34,800 nucleotides of DNA from Oscillibacter sp. (GCA_017937405.1 JAGBDS010000044.1:1-34800); one strand, 5' to 3'. Positions 23,866 to 30,634 are shown, counted from the first letter of the stretch. Numbers and translations are program-made. Notes: generated from the letters alone by a model not told the origin.

Positions 23866-23887
23866 ATGGTTTTTTCTTTTCTGACCC

Positions 23888-23916
23888 TTGCAAGGGATAT
23901 ATCTCCTTGATATAAT
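23888..23916 (+). promoter_or_regulatory. sigma-A promoter of the parA-parB operon
   Basis: TTGCAA (23888-23893), 17-bp spacer, TATAAT (23911-23916). The -35 is inside the 12-bp palindrome CCCTTGCAAGGG (23885-23896), a possible operator. The expected start near 23923 lies downstream of the in-frame TTG at 23888, so that codon cannot be the parA start from this promoter. Confidence 0.88.
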
Positions 23917-23959
23917 ACGCTTGTATGTTTACGCGGATATTTGGAAAGCAGGTGTCTTT

Positions 23960-24715
23960 TTGGCAAAAACCATTGCTATCGTAAATCAAAAGGGCGGCGT
24001 GGGCAAGACCACCACCTGCGTCAACCTGTCCGCCGCCCTAACAGAGGCAGGAAAGCGCATCCTGCTGTGTGACTTCGACCCCCAGGCCAACTCTACCTCC
24101 GGTATGGGCGTGGACAAGACCGTTTCCCGGGGCGTCTATGACGTGCTGATTGGCAGCATTCCCGCCCGGGAGGCTATCACCTCCACCCGGTTCGGTGACG
24201 TGATGCCCTCCAACAAGGCGTTAGCGGGCGCCGGCATTGAGCTTATCGGCATGGAGCAGCGGGAGTCTCTTTTGAAGAACGCACTGGAGCAGGTGGCGGA
24301 GGACTATGACTACATCTTTATTGACTGCCCTCCCTCCCTGGAGCTGCTGACGCTGAACGCGCTTTGCGCCGCGGATTCGATTTTAGTGCCTGTGCAGGGG
24401 GAATACTACGCGCTGGAGGGTCTCTCTGACCTGATGAACACCGTGCGCATCGTCCGCCGGTCCTTGAATCCCCGGCTGGAGCTGGAGGGTGTCCTCCTGA
24501 CGATGTTCGACGGGCGAACGAACCTGGCCCTGCAGGTGGCGGAAGAAGTGAAGCACTACTTCCCCGGCAAGGTGTACGCCACCGTCATTCCCAGAAACGT
24601 CCGGCTCTCCGAGGCCCCCAGCCACGGAAAGCCCATCACCGCCTACGACCGCACTTCCCGCGGGGCCGAGGCCTACACCGCTTTCGCGGCGGAATTTTTG
24701 AAAAAACAGCATTAG
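23960..24715 (+). CDS. parA: chromosome partitioning ATPase ParA/Soj
   Basis: A 251-residue ParA-type ATPase that drives origin segregation with ParB and parS. The deviant Walker A KGGVGKTT starts at residue 11; LLCDFDPQANSTSGMG (Walker A'), YIFIDCPPSLELLTLNAL and VPVQGEYYALEGLS follow in order, and TVIPRNVRLSEAPSHGKPI is the standard chromosomal Soj segment. There is no N-terminal DNA-binding extension, as in chromosomal rather than plasmid ParA. The start is taken as TTG at 23960, which gives the usual LAKTIAIVNQKGG beginning with GCAGGTG upstream; a longer form from 23888 would overlap the promoter. parB follows after 21 bp. Confidence 0.95.
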   Translation: MAKTIAIVNQKGGVGKTTTCVNLSAALTEAGKRILLCDFDPQANSTSGMGVDKTVSRGVYDVLIGSIPAREAITSTRFGDVMPSNKALAGAGIELIGMEQRESLLKNALEQVAEDYDYIFIDCPPSLELLTLNALCAADSILVPVQGEYYALEGLSDLMNTVRIVRRSLNPRLELEGVLLTMFDGRTNLALQVAEEVKHYFPGKVYATVIPRNVRLSEAPSHGKPITAYDRTSRGAEAYTAFAAEFLKKQH

Positions 24716-24736
24716 CCTGGAAAGGAGCATTTGTCC

Positions 24737-25621
24737 ATGGCATCCAAAAAGCCCTCCGGCCTTGGCCGGGGTCTCGGCGCCCTGTTGGGCGACGATGTGC
24801 TGAAAACAGAGACCGCCGGGGCGCTCTACCTCCCCATTTCAGAAGTGGAGAGCAATTCCTCCCAACCCCGGAAGAACTTTGACGAAGAAGCGCTGGCGCA
24901 GCTGGCGGATTCCATCCGGGAACACGGCATTATCCAGCCGCTGACGGTGCGGAAGCTGACCTCCGGGTACTATCAGATTATCGCCGGTGAACGGCGCTGG
25001 CGGGCTGCCCGGATGGCAGGTTTACAGGAGGTGCCGGTGACGGTCATCGAGGCCGACGACCGGAAGGCCGCCGAGCTGGCCATGATCGAGAACCTCCAGC
25101 GGGAGGATCTGGACCCCATCGAAGAGGCCATGGGGTATCAGACGTTGACGAAGCAGTACCACATGACCCAGGAGGAGGCTGCACAGCGCGTCGGGAAATC
25201 CCGCAGCGCCGTGACCAACGCCCTGCGGCTGCTGGACCTGGAGCCCTCCGTACAGAAGAAATTACAAGAAAAGGCGCTGACCGCGGGCCATGCCCGGGCG
25301 CTCATCCCCCTCCCCCCTGCCCTTCAGGTCCGGGCCGCTAACGCTATCATTGACGGCGGACTGTCCGTCCGGCAGGCCGAGGCCTTGGCAAAACGCTTGG
25401 CCCAGGAGAAAAAAGAAAAGAAAACGCCGCCCGCAAACCAGGTGGATTACACCGCTGAGGCTCAGAAAGAGCTGTCCAGCAAGCTGGGGCGGGGCGTGCG
25501 CATCGTGACAGGGCGGAAAAAAGGCCGCATCGAGCTGGAATATTACGGTCTGGACGACCTGAACGACCTGCTGGAAGCCTTGGCCCTGCTACGTGGAAAG
25601 GAAAAGCCCCATGAAATTTGA
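24737..25621 (+). CDS. parB: chromosome partitioning protein ParB/Spo0J
   Basis: A 294-residue ParB. The N-terminus KPSGLGRGLGALLGDD is the typical ParA-contacting peptide, which the Noc-like protein at 9.1 kb lacks. The CTP-binding domain has NSSQPRKNFDEEAL, the GERRWRAARMAG motif and ENLQREDLDPIEEA. The helix-turn-helix is MTQEEAAQRVGKSRSAVTNAL. The C-terminus has a dimerisation region ending in ELEYYGLDDLNDLLEAL. The ATG at 24737 stands 9 bases after AAAGGAG; an in-frame TTG at 24731 is too close to that site. Three parS sites lie within 1.5 kb on either side. The end overlaps the next gene by 11 bp. Confidence 0.95.
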   Translation: MASKKPSGLGRGLGALLGDDVLKTETAGALYLPISEVESNSSQPRKNFDEEALAQLADSIREHGIIQPLTVRKLTSGYYQIIAGERRWRAARMAGLQEVPVTVIEADDRKAAELAMIENLQREDLDPIEEAMGYQTLTKQYHMTQEEAAQRVGKSRSAVTNALRLLDLEPSVQKKLQEKALTAGHARALIPLPPALQVRAANAIIDGGLSVRQAEALAKRLAQEKKEKKTPPANQVDYTAEAQKELSSKLGRGVRIVTGRKKGRIELEYYGLDDLNDLLEALALLRGKEKPHEI

Positions 25622-26150
25622 AAAACGGGACGCTGCCGGGTCCCCCGCTCCCCAGGAGGACAAGCAGGGCGGAAACAAGCCGGTGGTCGTCTATATTATG
25701 ATCCTGTTTATCGCCGCGTTTCTGCTGATGGCCCTGTCCTTCTTCATGCATCAGCGCAGCAACACCGAGGCGCTGGGCGAACTGCAGAACTCTGTCAGCA
25801 CCATGCAGGAGGTACAGGCCAACCAGGAAAAGATCATTGACTTGCAGGACAAACTGGCGGTGGCCGAGGAAGAGCTGGACCGCGTGAATGACAAGCTGGA
25901 GGCGTACCAGGAGGAACAGGAAGCAGCGCAAAAGGCCCTTGAGTTGGAAAATCAGGCAATGCGGGCGCTGTACACGCTGCAGCAGCAATACCTGACCCTG
26001 GACATTGAGGGCTGCGCCAAGACCATCCAGGAGGCAGATGATGCCGGTCTGCCCGCCGCGCTGTCCGACAAGAGTGAAGGCGGCGTTACCTCCCCCGCTG
26101 TCCGCTGGCAGCAGCTCAAAGACGCCGTAGTTGCTAAAACGGAAAAGTAA
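25611..26150 (+). CDS. single-pass membrane coiled-coil protein overlapping parB
   Basis: A 179-residue protein I do not recognise. After a short charged cytoplasmic N-terminus (1-24) there is one membrane segment (about 25-46), then a long coiled coil (about 55-125, with EKIIDLQDKLAVAEEELDRV), then a small C-terminal region containing TLDIEGCAKTIQEAD and AVRWQQLKDAVV. With a short N-terminal tail inside, the coiled coil is likely outside the membrane, though topology is not proven. The ATG at 25611 with GGAAAGGAAAAG upstream starts before the parB stop, so the two are translationally coupled. A parS site begins 7 bp after its stop. Context makes a membrane partner of the segregation machinery possible, but that is inference. 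Confidence 0.85.
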   Translation: MKFEKRDAAGSPAPQEDKQGGNKPVVVYIMILFIAAFLLMALSFFMHQRSNTEALGELQNSVSTMQEVQANQEKIIDLQDKLAVAEEELDRVNDKLEAYQEEQEAAQKALELENQAMRALYTLQQQYLTLDIEGCAKTIQEADDAGLPAALSDKSEGGVTSPAVRWQQLKDAVVAKTEK

Positions 26151-26156
26151 TCCCCA

Positions 26157-26172
26157 TGTTTCACGTGAAACA
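26157..26172. promoter_or_regulatory. parS site 3
   Basis: A third perfect TGTTTCACGTGAAACA with the same 18-bp flanking palindrome, between the membrane coiled-coil gene and serS, 2.3 kb from site 2. Confidence 0.97.
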
Positions 26173-26217
26173 TTGATCTGTTTGATATTCTGAATCATAA
26201 AAGAGGAGACTGTTGAT

Positions 26218-27522
26218 ATGCTCGACATTCGTTTTATCCGGGAAAATCCCGACGCTGTTCGTGAAAACATCAAGAAAAAGTTCCAGGACGCCAAGCTGCC
26301 TCTGGTAGACGAGGTCATCGACCTGGACGCCAAGCGCCGCGCCGCCATTGCTGAGGCTGACCAGCTGCGCAGCAACCGCAACACCCTGTCCAAGCAGATC
26401 GGCATGCTGATGGGCCAGGCCAAGAAGGACCCCAGCAAGCTCCAAGAGGCCGAGGCCGTGAAAGCTCAGGTCAAGGAGCAGGCCGACCGCCTGGCGGAGC
26501 TGGAAAAACTGGAAAACGAGCTGGAGGAAGAGCTACACAAGCGGATGCTGGTGATCCCCCAGATGATCGACGATTCCGTGCCTCTGGGCCCCGATGATTC
26601 CTGCAACGTGGAAGTGGAGCGGTTCGGTGAGGCCAAAACTCCCAACTTCCCTATCCCCTATCACACCGAGATCATGGAGAGCTTCGACGGCATTGATCTG
26701 GACGCCGCCGGCCGCGTCTCCGGCAACGGCTTCTACTACCTGCTGGGCGACATCGCCCGTCTCCATGAGGCTGTGCTGGCCTATGGCCGGGATTTCATGA
26801 TCTCCAAGGGCTTCACCTATTGCATTCCCCCCTTTATGATCCACGGCAACGTGGTGGAGGGCGTCATGTCCCAGACCGACATGGACGGTATGATGTACAA
26901 AATTGAGGGTGAGGACCTGTACCTCATCGGCACCTCCGAGCACTCCATGATTGGCCGCTTCATCGACCAGATCATCCCCGGCGAGAAGCTGCCCCAGACC
27001 CTGACCTCCTATTCCCCCTGCTTCCGCAAGGAGAAGGGCGCCCACGGCATCGAGGAACGGGGTGTGTACCGCATCCACCAGTTCGAGAAGCAGGAGATGA
27101 TCGTGGTCTGCAAGCCCGAGGAGTCCAAGGACTGGTACGAAAAGCTGTGGCGGTACTCCGTGGAGCTGTTCCGCTCTCTGGACATTCCCGTCCGTCAGCT
27201 GGAGTGCTGCTCCGGCGACCTGGCCGACCTGAAGGTCAAGTCCTGCGACATCGAGGCCTGGTCTCCCCGCCAGCAGAAGTACTTCGAGGTCTGCTCCTGC
27301 TCCAACCTGGGCGACGCTCAGGCCCGCCGCCTGCGCATCCGCTACAAGGACGAGAATGGCAAGATGCAGCTGTGCCACACCCTGAACAACACCTGCGTGG
27401 CGCCTCCCCGGATGCTGATCGCTTTCCTGGAGAACAACCTTCAGGCCGACGGCACCGTGGTTATTCCCGAAGTCCTGCGGCCTTATATGGGCGGCAAGGA
27501 CAAACTGGTGCCTAAGAAGTAA
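26218..27522 (+). CDS. serS: seryl-tRNA synthetase
   Basis: A 434-residue class II synthetase. The first ~110 residues form the long coiled-coil arm that grips tRNA-Ser (RRAAIAEADQLRSNRNTLSKQIG and EAVKAQVKEQADRLAELEKLENELEEEL, split here). The catalytic core has motif 2 (SPCFRKEKGAHGIEERGVYRIHQF, split across strands) and motif 3 in the form CHTLNNTCVAPPRMLIAFLE, the Clostridia-type variant of the LNGSGLAVGRTLVA segment. The C-terminus is PYMGGKDKLVPKK. The ATG at 26218 has AGAGGAG upstream. A decayed copy of the last 11 codons lies 118 bp further downstream. Length is normal. Confidence 0.96.
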   Translation: MLDIRFIRENPDAVRENIKKKFQDAKLPLVDEVIDLDAKRRAAIAEADQLRSNRNTLSKQIGMLMGQAKKDPSKLQEAEAVKAQVKEQADRLAELEKLENELEEELHKRMLVIPQMIDDSVPLGPDDSCNVEVERFGEAKTPNFPIPYHTEIMESFDGIDLDAAGRVSGNGFYYLLGDIARLHEAVLAYGRDFMISKGFTYCIPPFMIHGNVVEGVMSQTDMDGMMYKIEGEDLYLIGTSEHSMIGRFIDQIIPGEKLPQTLTSYSPCFRKEKGAHGIEERGVYRIHQFEKQEMIVVCKPEESKDWYEKLWRYSVELFRSLDIPVRQLECCSGDLADLKVKSCDIEAWSPRQQKYFEVCSCSNLGDAQARRLRIRYKDENGKMQLCHTLNNTCVAPPRMLIAFLENNLQADGTVVIPEVLRPYMGGKDKLVPKK

Positions 27523-27565
27523 GCACCCTGGGCCGCCCATGCCGCCGCTGTGCGGCGTCAAGCGT

Positions 27566-27602
27566 TTTGCCAACGGCAAACCTTGCAGCGGCTTTGCCGC
27601 TG
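27566..27602 (+). terminator. hairpin pair after serS, possible terminator
   Basis: TTTGCC/GGCAAA (27566-27580) and CAGCGGC/GCCGCTG (27586-27602) are perfect short stems. The second is followed by TTAAATAAAAATTT, not a clean T run. They are the only terminator candidates close to the serS stop. An imperfect third stem, GCCGC/GCGGC, lies just upstream. Confidence 0.45.
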
Positions 27603-27639
27603 TTAAATAAAAATTTCCTTGTGGCCGAACACGGCACAA

Positions 27640-27675
27640 GGCGGCAAGGAAAAGCTGGTTCCCAAGACGAAGTAA
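27640..27675 (+). pseudogene. displaced remnant of a serS 3' end
   Basis: Read in frame this gives GGKEKLVPKTK then stop (TAA 27673-27675), against GGKDKLVPKK then stop at the real serS end (27490-27522). Over the shared 33 positions only four bases differ, mostly at third codon positions, plus one extra codon before the last Lys. A hairpin CAAGACGA/TCGTCTTG (27663-27683) surrounds the remnant stop codon. It has no start and is not expressed as a gene; it looks like the old end of serS left behind when another sequence was placed between. Confidence 0.75.
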
Positions 27676-27725
27676 TCGTCTTGCTCCAAAATAACGCAGA
27701 AGCTCAAAAATCAGCACCCGTTTCC

Positions 27726-27781
27726 AGCCGATAGAAGGACTTGGAGACATGCGGAGGTCGTTTTCAGGACTTCTATCGGCT
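27726..27781 (+). other. long stem-loop in the serS-mscL gap
   Basis: AGCCGATAGAAG (27726-27737) pairs perfectly with CTTCTATCGGCT (27770-27781) across a 32-nt loop. The rest of the 356-bp gap (27523-27878) holds the serS remnant and short hairpins but no gene; I recognise no known riboswitch. It could be a leader element of mscL or a terminal inverted repeat of a short insert. Confidence 0.5.
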
Positions 27782-27878
27782 CCATTCCGGTCTATCCCCT
27801 GAAGCCTTTGGGGCCCAACGGTTTCATCGGTTTATCCATTTCGTATTTTTCTAACATTAAATTACAGGAGGTAATACC

Positions 27879-28331
27879 ATGAGCGTTCAAGAAAAAACCA
27901 CCGGCTTTTTCTCCGAGTTCAAGACCTTTATCGCCCGGGGCAACGTAATGGACATGGCCGTCGGCGTCATCATCGGCGGTGCCTTCGGAAAGATCTCCAC
28001 CTCCCTTGTCAACGACGTTATCATGCCCGCCATCTCCATGCTCACCGGCGGCGTGGACTTCTCCAACTGGAAGATCGTACTCAAGCAGGCTGTGGCCGGC
28101 GCTGACGGCGCCATCGACCCCGCCACCGAGGTCGCCGTCCGCTACGGCAGCTTCCTGGCTACCATCATTGACTTCCTCATCATCGCCTTCGCGGTGTTCT
28201 GTCTCATCAAGTTTATCAACGGCCTGCACCGCAAGAAGGAAGAAGCACCCGCCGCGCCTCCCGCTCCTCCCGAGCCCTCTGCCGAGGAAAAGCTGCTGAC
28301 GGAGATCCGGGACCTGCTGAAGAATAAGTGA
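27879..28331 (+). CDS. mscL: large-conductance mechanosensitive channel
   Basis: A 150-residue MscL that opens under membrane tension and releases solutes on osmotic downshock. The N-terminal helix and first membrane segment read [21 protein letters not shown] followed by [16 protein letters not shown], the most conserved MscL stretch, with gate-forming small residues. A periplasmic-side loop (about 47-80) precedes the second membrane segment [19 protein letters not shown]. The C-terminus has a Pro/Ala-rich linker and the final helix [15 protein letters not shown]. The ATG at 27879 follows AGGAGG. The stop overlaps the start of rsmG. Confidence 0.97.
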   Translation: MSVQEKTTGFFSEFKTFIARGNVMDMAVGVIIGGAFGKISTSLVNDVIMPAISMLTGGVDFSNWKIVLKQAVAGADGAIDPATEVAVRYGSFLATIIDFLIIAFAVFCLIKFINGLHRKKEEAPAAPPAPPEPSAEEKLLTEIRDLLKNK

Positions 28332-29026
28332 TGGAACAGCTCCTTCGAGACGGGCTGACCACACTAGGCCTGCCTACGGACGGTATCCCTGCCCTGCTGC
28401 GCTACGCGGAATTACTGGTGGAAAAGAACAAGGTCATGAACCTGACCGCCATCACGGAACCGGCGGACATTGCCACCCTCCACTTTCTGGACAGCGCCGC
28501 CCTGCTGACTCTGGCGGATTTCCGGGACAAGACCGTGGCGGATGTGGGCACCGGGGCCGGATTCCCCGGCCTGCCGCTGCGGATCGTGGAGCCGTCCATC
28601 CGTCTGACGCTGCTGGATGCCCAGAACAAGCGGATCGAATTTTTGAAAGAGGTCTGCGGCGACCTGAGCCTTGCGGATGTGGAATGCGTCCACCAGCGCG
28701 CTGAGGAATTCGCAGCGCACCGCCGGGAGAGCTTCGACCTGGTGACCAGCCGGGCGGTAGCCGCCCTGCCCCTGCTGTGCGAGCTGTGCCTGCCGCTGGT
28801 GAAGGTAGGCGGATACTTCGTGTCTATGAAATCCGTGGACGCCGGGGCGGAGCTGGATTCCGCCGCCCACGCCATTGAAGTGCTGGGCGGTACGGTGGAA
28901 CGGGTTGCCGACTATGACATCCCCGGAACCGAAGTCCGCCACCGGGCCATCCTCATCAAAAAGGTGCGGGAGACTGGGAAAAAATACCCCCGGGCTTTCG
29001 CAAAGATCAAAAAAGCGCCGTTATAA
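28331..29026 (+). CDS. rsmG: 16S rRNA m7G527 methyltransferase RsmG (GidB)
   Basis: A 231-residue SAM-dependent methyltransferase that modifies G527 of 16S rRNA. Seen: KNKVMNLTAITEPADIATLHFLDS, the SAM motif VADVGTGAGFPGLPLRI, LLDAQNKRIEFLKEV, and DLVTSRAVAALPLLCELCLP; the C-terminus KYPRAFAKIKKAPL is typical. The ATG at 28331 shares its A with the mscL stop; a GTG at 28328 is an alternative start. No good ribosome site is seen, so translation probably depends on coupling to mscL. In the classic origin cluster rsmG adjoins mnmG and noc or parA; here it follows mscL. Confidence 0.96.
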   Translation: MEQLLRDGLTTLGLPTDGIPALLRYAELLVEKNKVMNLTAITEPADIATLHFLDSAALLTLADFRDKTVADVGTGAGFPGLPLRIVEPSIRLTLLDAQNKRIEFLKEVCGDLSLADVECVHQRAEEFAAHRRESFDLVTSRAVAALPLLCELCLPLVKVGGYFVSMKSVDAGAELDSAAHAIEVLGGTVERVADYDIPGTEVRHRAILIKKVRETGKKYPRAFAKIKKAPL

Positions 29027-29067
29027 TAGGCAAAAGTTGGTAAAATAGCATTTTTTCATATAAATGC

Positions 29068-29095
29068 TTTACGAATTGCAATTTTGTGGTATAAT
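29068..29095 (+). promoter_or_regulatory. extended -10 promoter upstream of minD
   Basis: TTTACG (29068-29073), 16-bp spacer, TATAAT (29090-29095), with TG at 29087-29088 giving an extended -10. The region is AT-rich. A weak stem AGCATTT/AAATGCT overlaps just upstream (about 29047-29068) and may be the end of the rsmG transcript. Confidence 0.82.
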
Positions 29096-29127
29096 AGTAC
29101 ACAAATTTTGGCGAGAGGAGTGGCCGT

Positions 29128-29883
29128 ATGGAACGGCGGGGGCAATGCATCGCCGTGGTTTCCGGCAAGGGCGGCACCGGTAAGACGTCCTTTACCGCAG
29201 GTGTCGGCGCCGCGCTGGCACGGTCCGGCAAACAGGTCTTGTGTCTGGACTGCGACGTGGGCCTGCGGAACCTGGACCTGGCGCTGGGTCTTACCGACCG
29301 GGCGCTGATGGATTTCTCCGACGTGGCCCAGGGACGCTGTCCCCTGGCGGCCGCTGTGGTGGAGCATCCCGATCTGCCGGGGCTGTTCCTCCTGACGGCG
29401 CCTGTCCGAAGCCGGGGCCGCCCGGTGACGGAGGAGCAGATGGCCCAGGTGCTCCGGGAGGTCCGGGAGCGCTTCGACTACTGCCTGCTGGACGCGCCGG
29501 CAGGCTTGGGTATGGGCTTTCTGCTGGCCACCGCCGCCGCCGACCGCTGCGTGGTGGTGACCACCACCGACGCCTCCTCCCTGCGGGACGCCCAGCACAC
29601 CGTCATGGAGCTGGAGCGGTTTGGCTCTGGAAAACTCCACCTGGTGGTGAACCGGGTGCGAAAAAAGCTGCTGCGCAGTATGCACGCCACCATCGACGAC
29701 GCCATCGACAAGGCGGGCCTGCCCTTGCTGGGGGTGGTACCTGAGGATGACGCCCTCCCCCTCAGCCTGAACCGGGGTGTGCCGCTGCTGCTGTCGGGCA
29801 GCCAGAGCGCCGCCGCTTTCGCCTACCGCAACATCGCAAAGCGTATCCAGGGAGAAAAAGCTCCCCTGATGCGCATCAAATAA
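29128..29883 (+). CDS. minD: MinD-type ATPase (septum-site determining family)
   Basis: A 251-residue deviant Walker A ATPase. GKGGTGKTS is at 13-21, LCLDCDVGLRNLDLALGL carries the MinD signature GLRNLD, FDYCLLDAPAGLGMGF is Walker B, and VVVTTTDASSLRDAQHTVMELE and LHLVVNRVRKKLL follow as in MinD. The C-terminus (AKRIQGEKAPLMRIK) has no obvious amphipathic membrane-targeting helix of the standard kind. MinD positions MinC or other partners by ATP-dependent membrane binding; neither minC nor minE is in the window. The ATG at 29128 follows GAGAGGAG. It is 20 bp from the methylglyoxal-synthase-like gene, likely one operon. An alternative is a divergent MinD-like ATPase with another job. Confidence 0.82.
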   Translation: MERRGQCIAVVSGKGGTGKTSFTAGVGAALARSGKQVLCLDCDVGLRNLDLALGLTDRALMDFSDVAQGRCPLAAAVVEHPDLPGLFLLTAPVRSRGRPVTEEQMAQVLREVRERFDYCLLDAPAGLGMGFLLATAAADRCVVVTTTDASSLRDAQHTVMELERFGSGKLHLVVNRVRKKLLRSMHATIDDAIDKAGLPLLGVVPEDDALPLSLNRGVPLLLSGSQSAAAFAYRNIAKRIQGEKAPLMRIK

Positions 29884-29903
29884 AAGAGAAAGGAGCACCT
29901 CCC

Positions 29904-30317
29904 ATGAATATCGCTCTGATGTCCCACGACAACAAAAAGGAGCTGATGGTACAGTTCTGCACCGCCTACGCAGGTATCCTGTCTCAGCACCATATCTACG
30001 CCACCAACGCCACCGGCCATATGGTGGCGGATGCCACCGGACTGAACGTCCACTGTTTCCTGTCCTACGCCCACGGCGGCAGCCAGCAGATCGGCGCCCG
30101 CATCGCCTACAACGAGTTCGACATGGTGCTGTTTTTCAACGACCCCAGCAACGAGAGCATGGCGGGCGACATCTCCTACATCTCCCGGCTGTGCGACCAG
30201 AACAACATCCCCTTCGCCAGCAACATCGCCACGGCGGAGATGCTGGTGCTGGGCCTGGCCCGGGGCGACCTGGACTGGCGCTGCATCGTGAATCCCTCCA
30301 ACCGGCCTATCGCTTGA
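29904..30317 (+). CDS. mgsA: methylglyoxal synthase family protein lacking the catalytic Asp
   Basis: A 137-residue MGS-domain protein. Conserved parts include IALMSHDNKKELMVQF, FFNDP and IPFASNIATAEMLV, and the Clostridia-type end RGDLDWRCIVNP. Compared from memory with E. coli MgsA, the catalytic Asp71 (GGDQQ) is Ser60 here (GGSQQ), His98 is absent in a one-residue-shorter loop, and the phosphate-binding TGTTG and SGP segments read TNATG and SYA. H8, D9, K12, D80 and D89 match H19, D20, K23, D91 and D101. Canonical enzymes convert dihydroxyacetone phosphate to methylglyoxal; this one may be inactive, altered or regulatory. The ATG at 29904 follows AAAGGAG; the gene trails minD. Confidence 0.85.
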   Translation: MNIALMSHDNKKELMVQFCTAYAGILSQHHIYATNATGHMVADATGLNVHCFLSYAHGGSQQIGARIAYNEFDMVLFFNDPSNESMAGDISYISRLCDQNNIPFASNIATAEMLVLGLARGDLDWRCIVNPSNRPIA

Positions 30318-30342
30318 CATTTTCCGAAAAAACAGATACAAT
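30314..30342 (+). promoter_or_regulatory. sigma-A promoter of the hisS-aspS operon
   Basis: TTGACA (30314-30319), 17-bp spacer, TACAAT (30337-30342). The -35 overlaps the mgsA stop codon. The expected start is near 30349, just before the T-box leader. Confidence 0.88.
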
Positions 30343-30348
30343 CTGTGC

Positions 30349-30598
30349 GTGAATTCACCGCAAAGATGCCGCAGCAGTAATGCAGACACCGATCCCCAGA
30401 GAGAGGCGCGATAGGCTGAAAGCGCCTTGTTCGGACTGGATGAAGGACAGCGGCGGAGCGGGGGCGGAAACGCCCACGGCACCCTCCCCGTACCACAGGA
30501 GGCCAAAGGAGGCTCTTGGAGCCTTGAATTTGGGTGGCACCACGAAGCGAATTTTTCGCTCTCGTCCCAATGGTTTTGGGACGGGAGCATTCTTTTTT
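30349..30598 (+). promoter_or_regulatory. T-box leader with an Asp (GAC) specifier
   Basis: The T-box sequence GAATTTGGGTGGCACCACG lies at 30526-30544. Stem I can be traced: GCCGC (30369-30373) pairs with GCGGC (30450-30454); the specifier loop has AGTA on the 5' side and GAA (30442-30444), G, then the specifier GAC (30446-30448), A on the 3' side. The distal part has AGAGAG and a hairpin AGGCGC/GCGCCT with GGCTGAAAG. The AGTA/GAA frame is the usual S-turn, which places the codon directly, so uncharged tRNA-Asp should be read. Bound uncharged tRNA would favour the antiterminator and raise expression of hisS, the middle gene and aspS. Confidence 0.9.
30558..30598 (+). terminator. T-box intrinsic terminator
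   Basis: GCTCTCGTCCCAA (30558-30570) pairs along its length with TTGGGACGGGAGC (30576-30588, one G-T pair), followed by ATTCTTTTTT. This is the terminator competing with the T-box antiterminator. Confidence 0.92.
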
Positions 30599-30634
30599 GA
30601 TTCCCAAAACAGTTTGGCGGGCTTTGTCCGCACC

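Noticed and set aside
27723-27785. Riboswitch upstream of mscL
   Set aside because: The long stem is real but I could not match it to any known riboswitch core, so it is reported only as a stem-loop.
27831-27842. TTTATCCATTTC, a possible DnaA box
   Set aside because: It does not match TTATCCACA at two essential end positions and stands alone; no box cluster was found anywhere.
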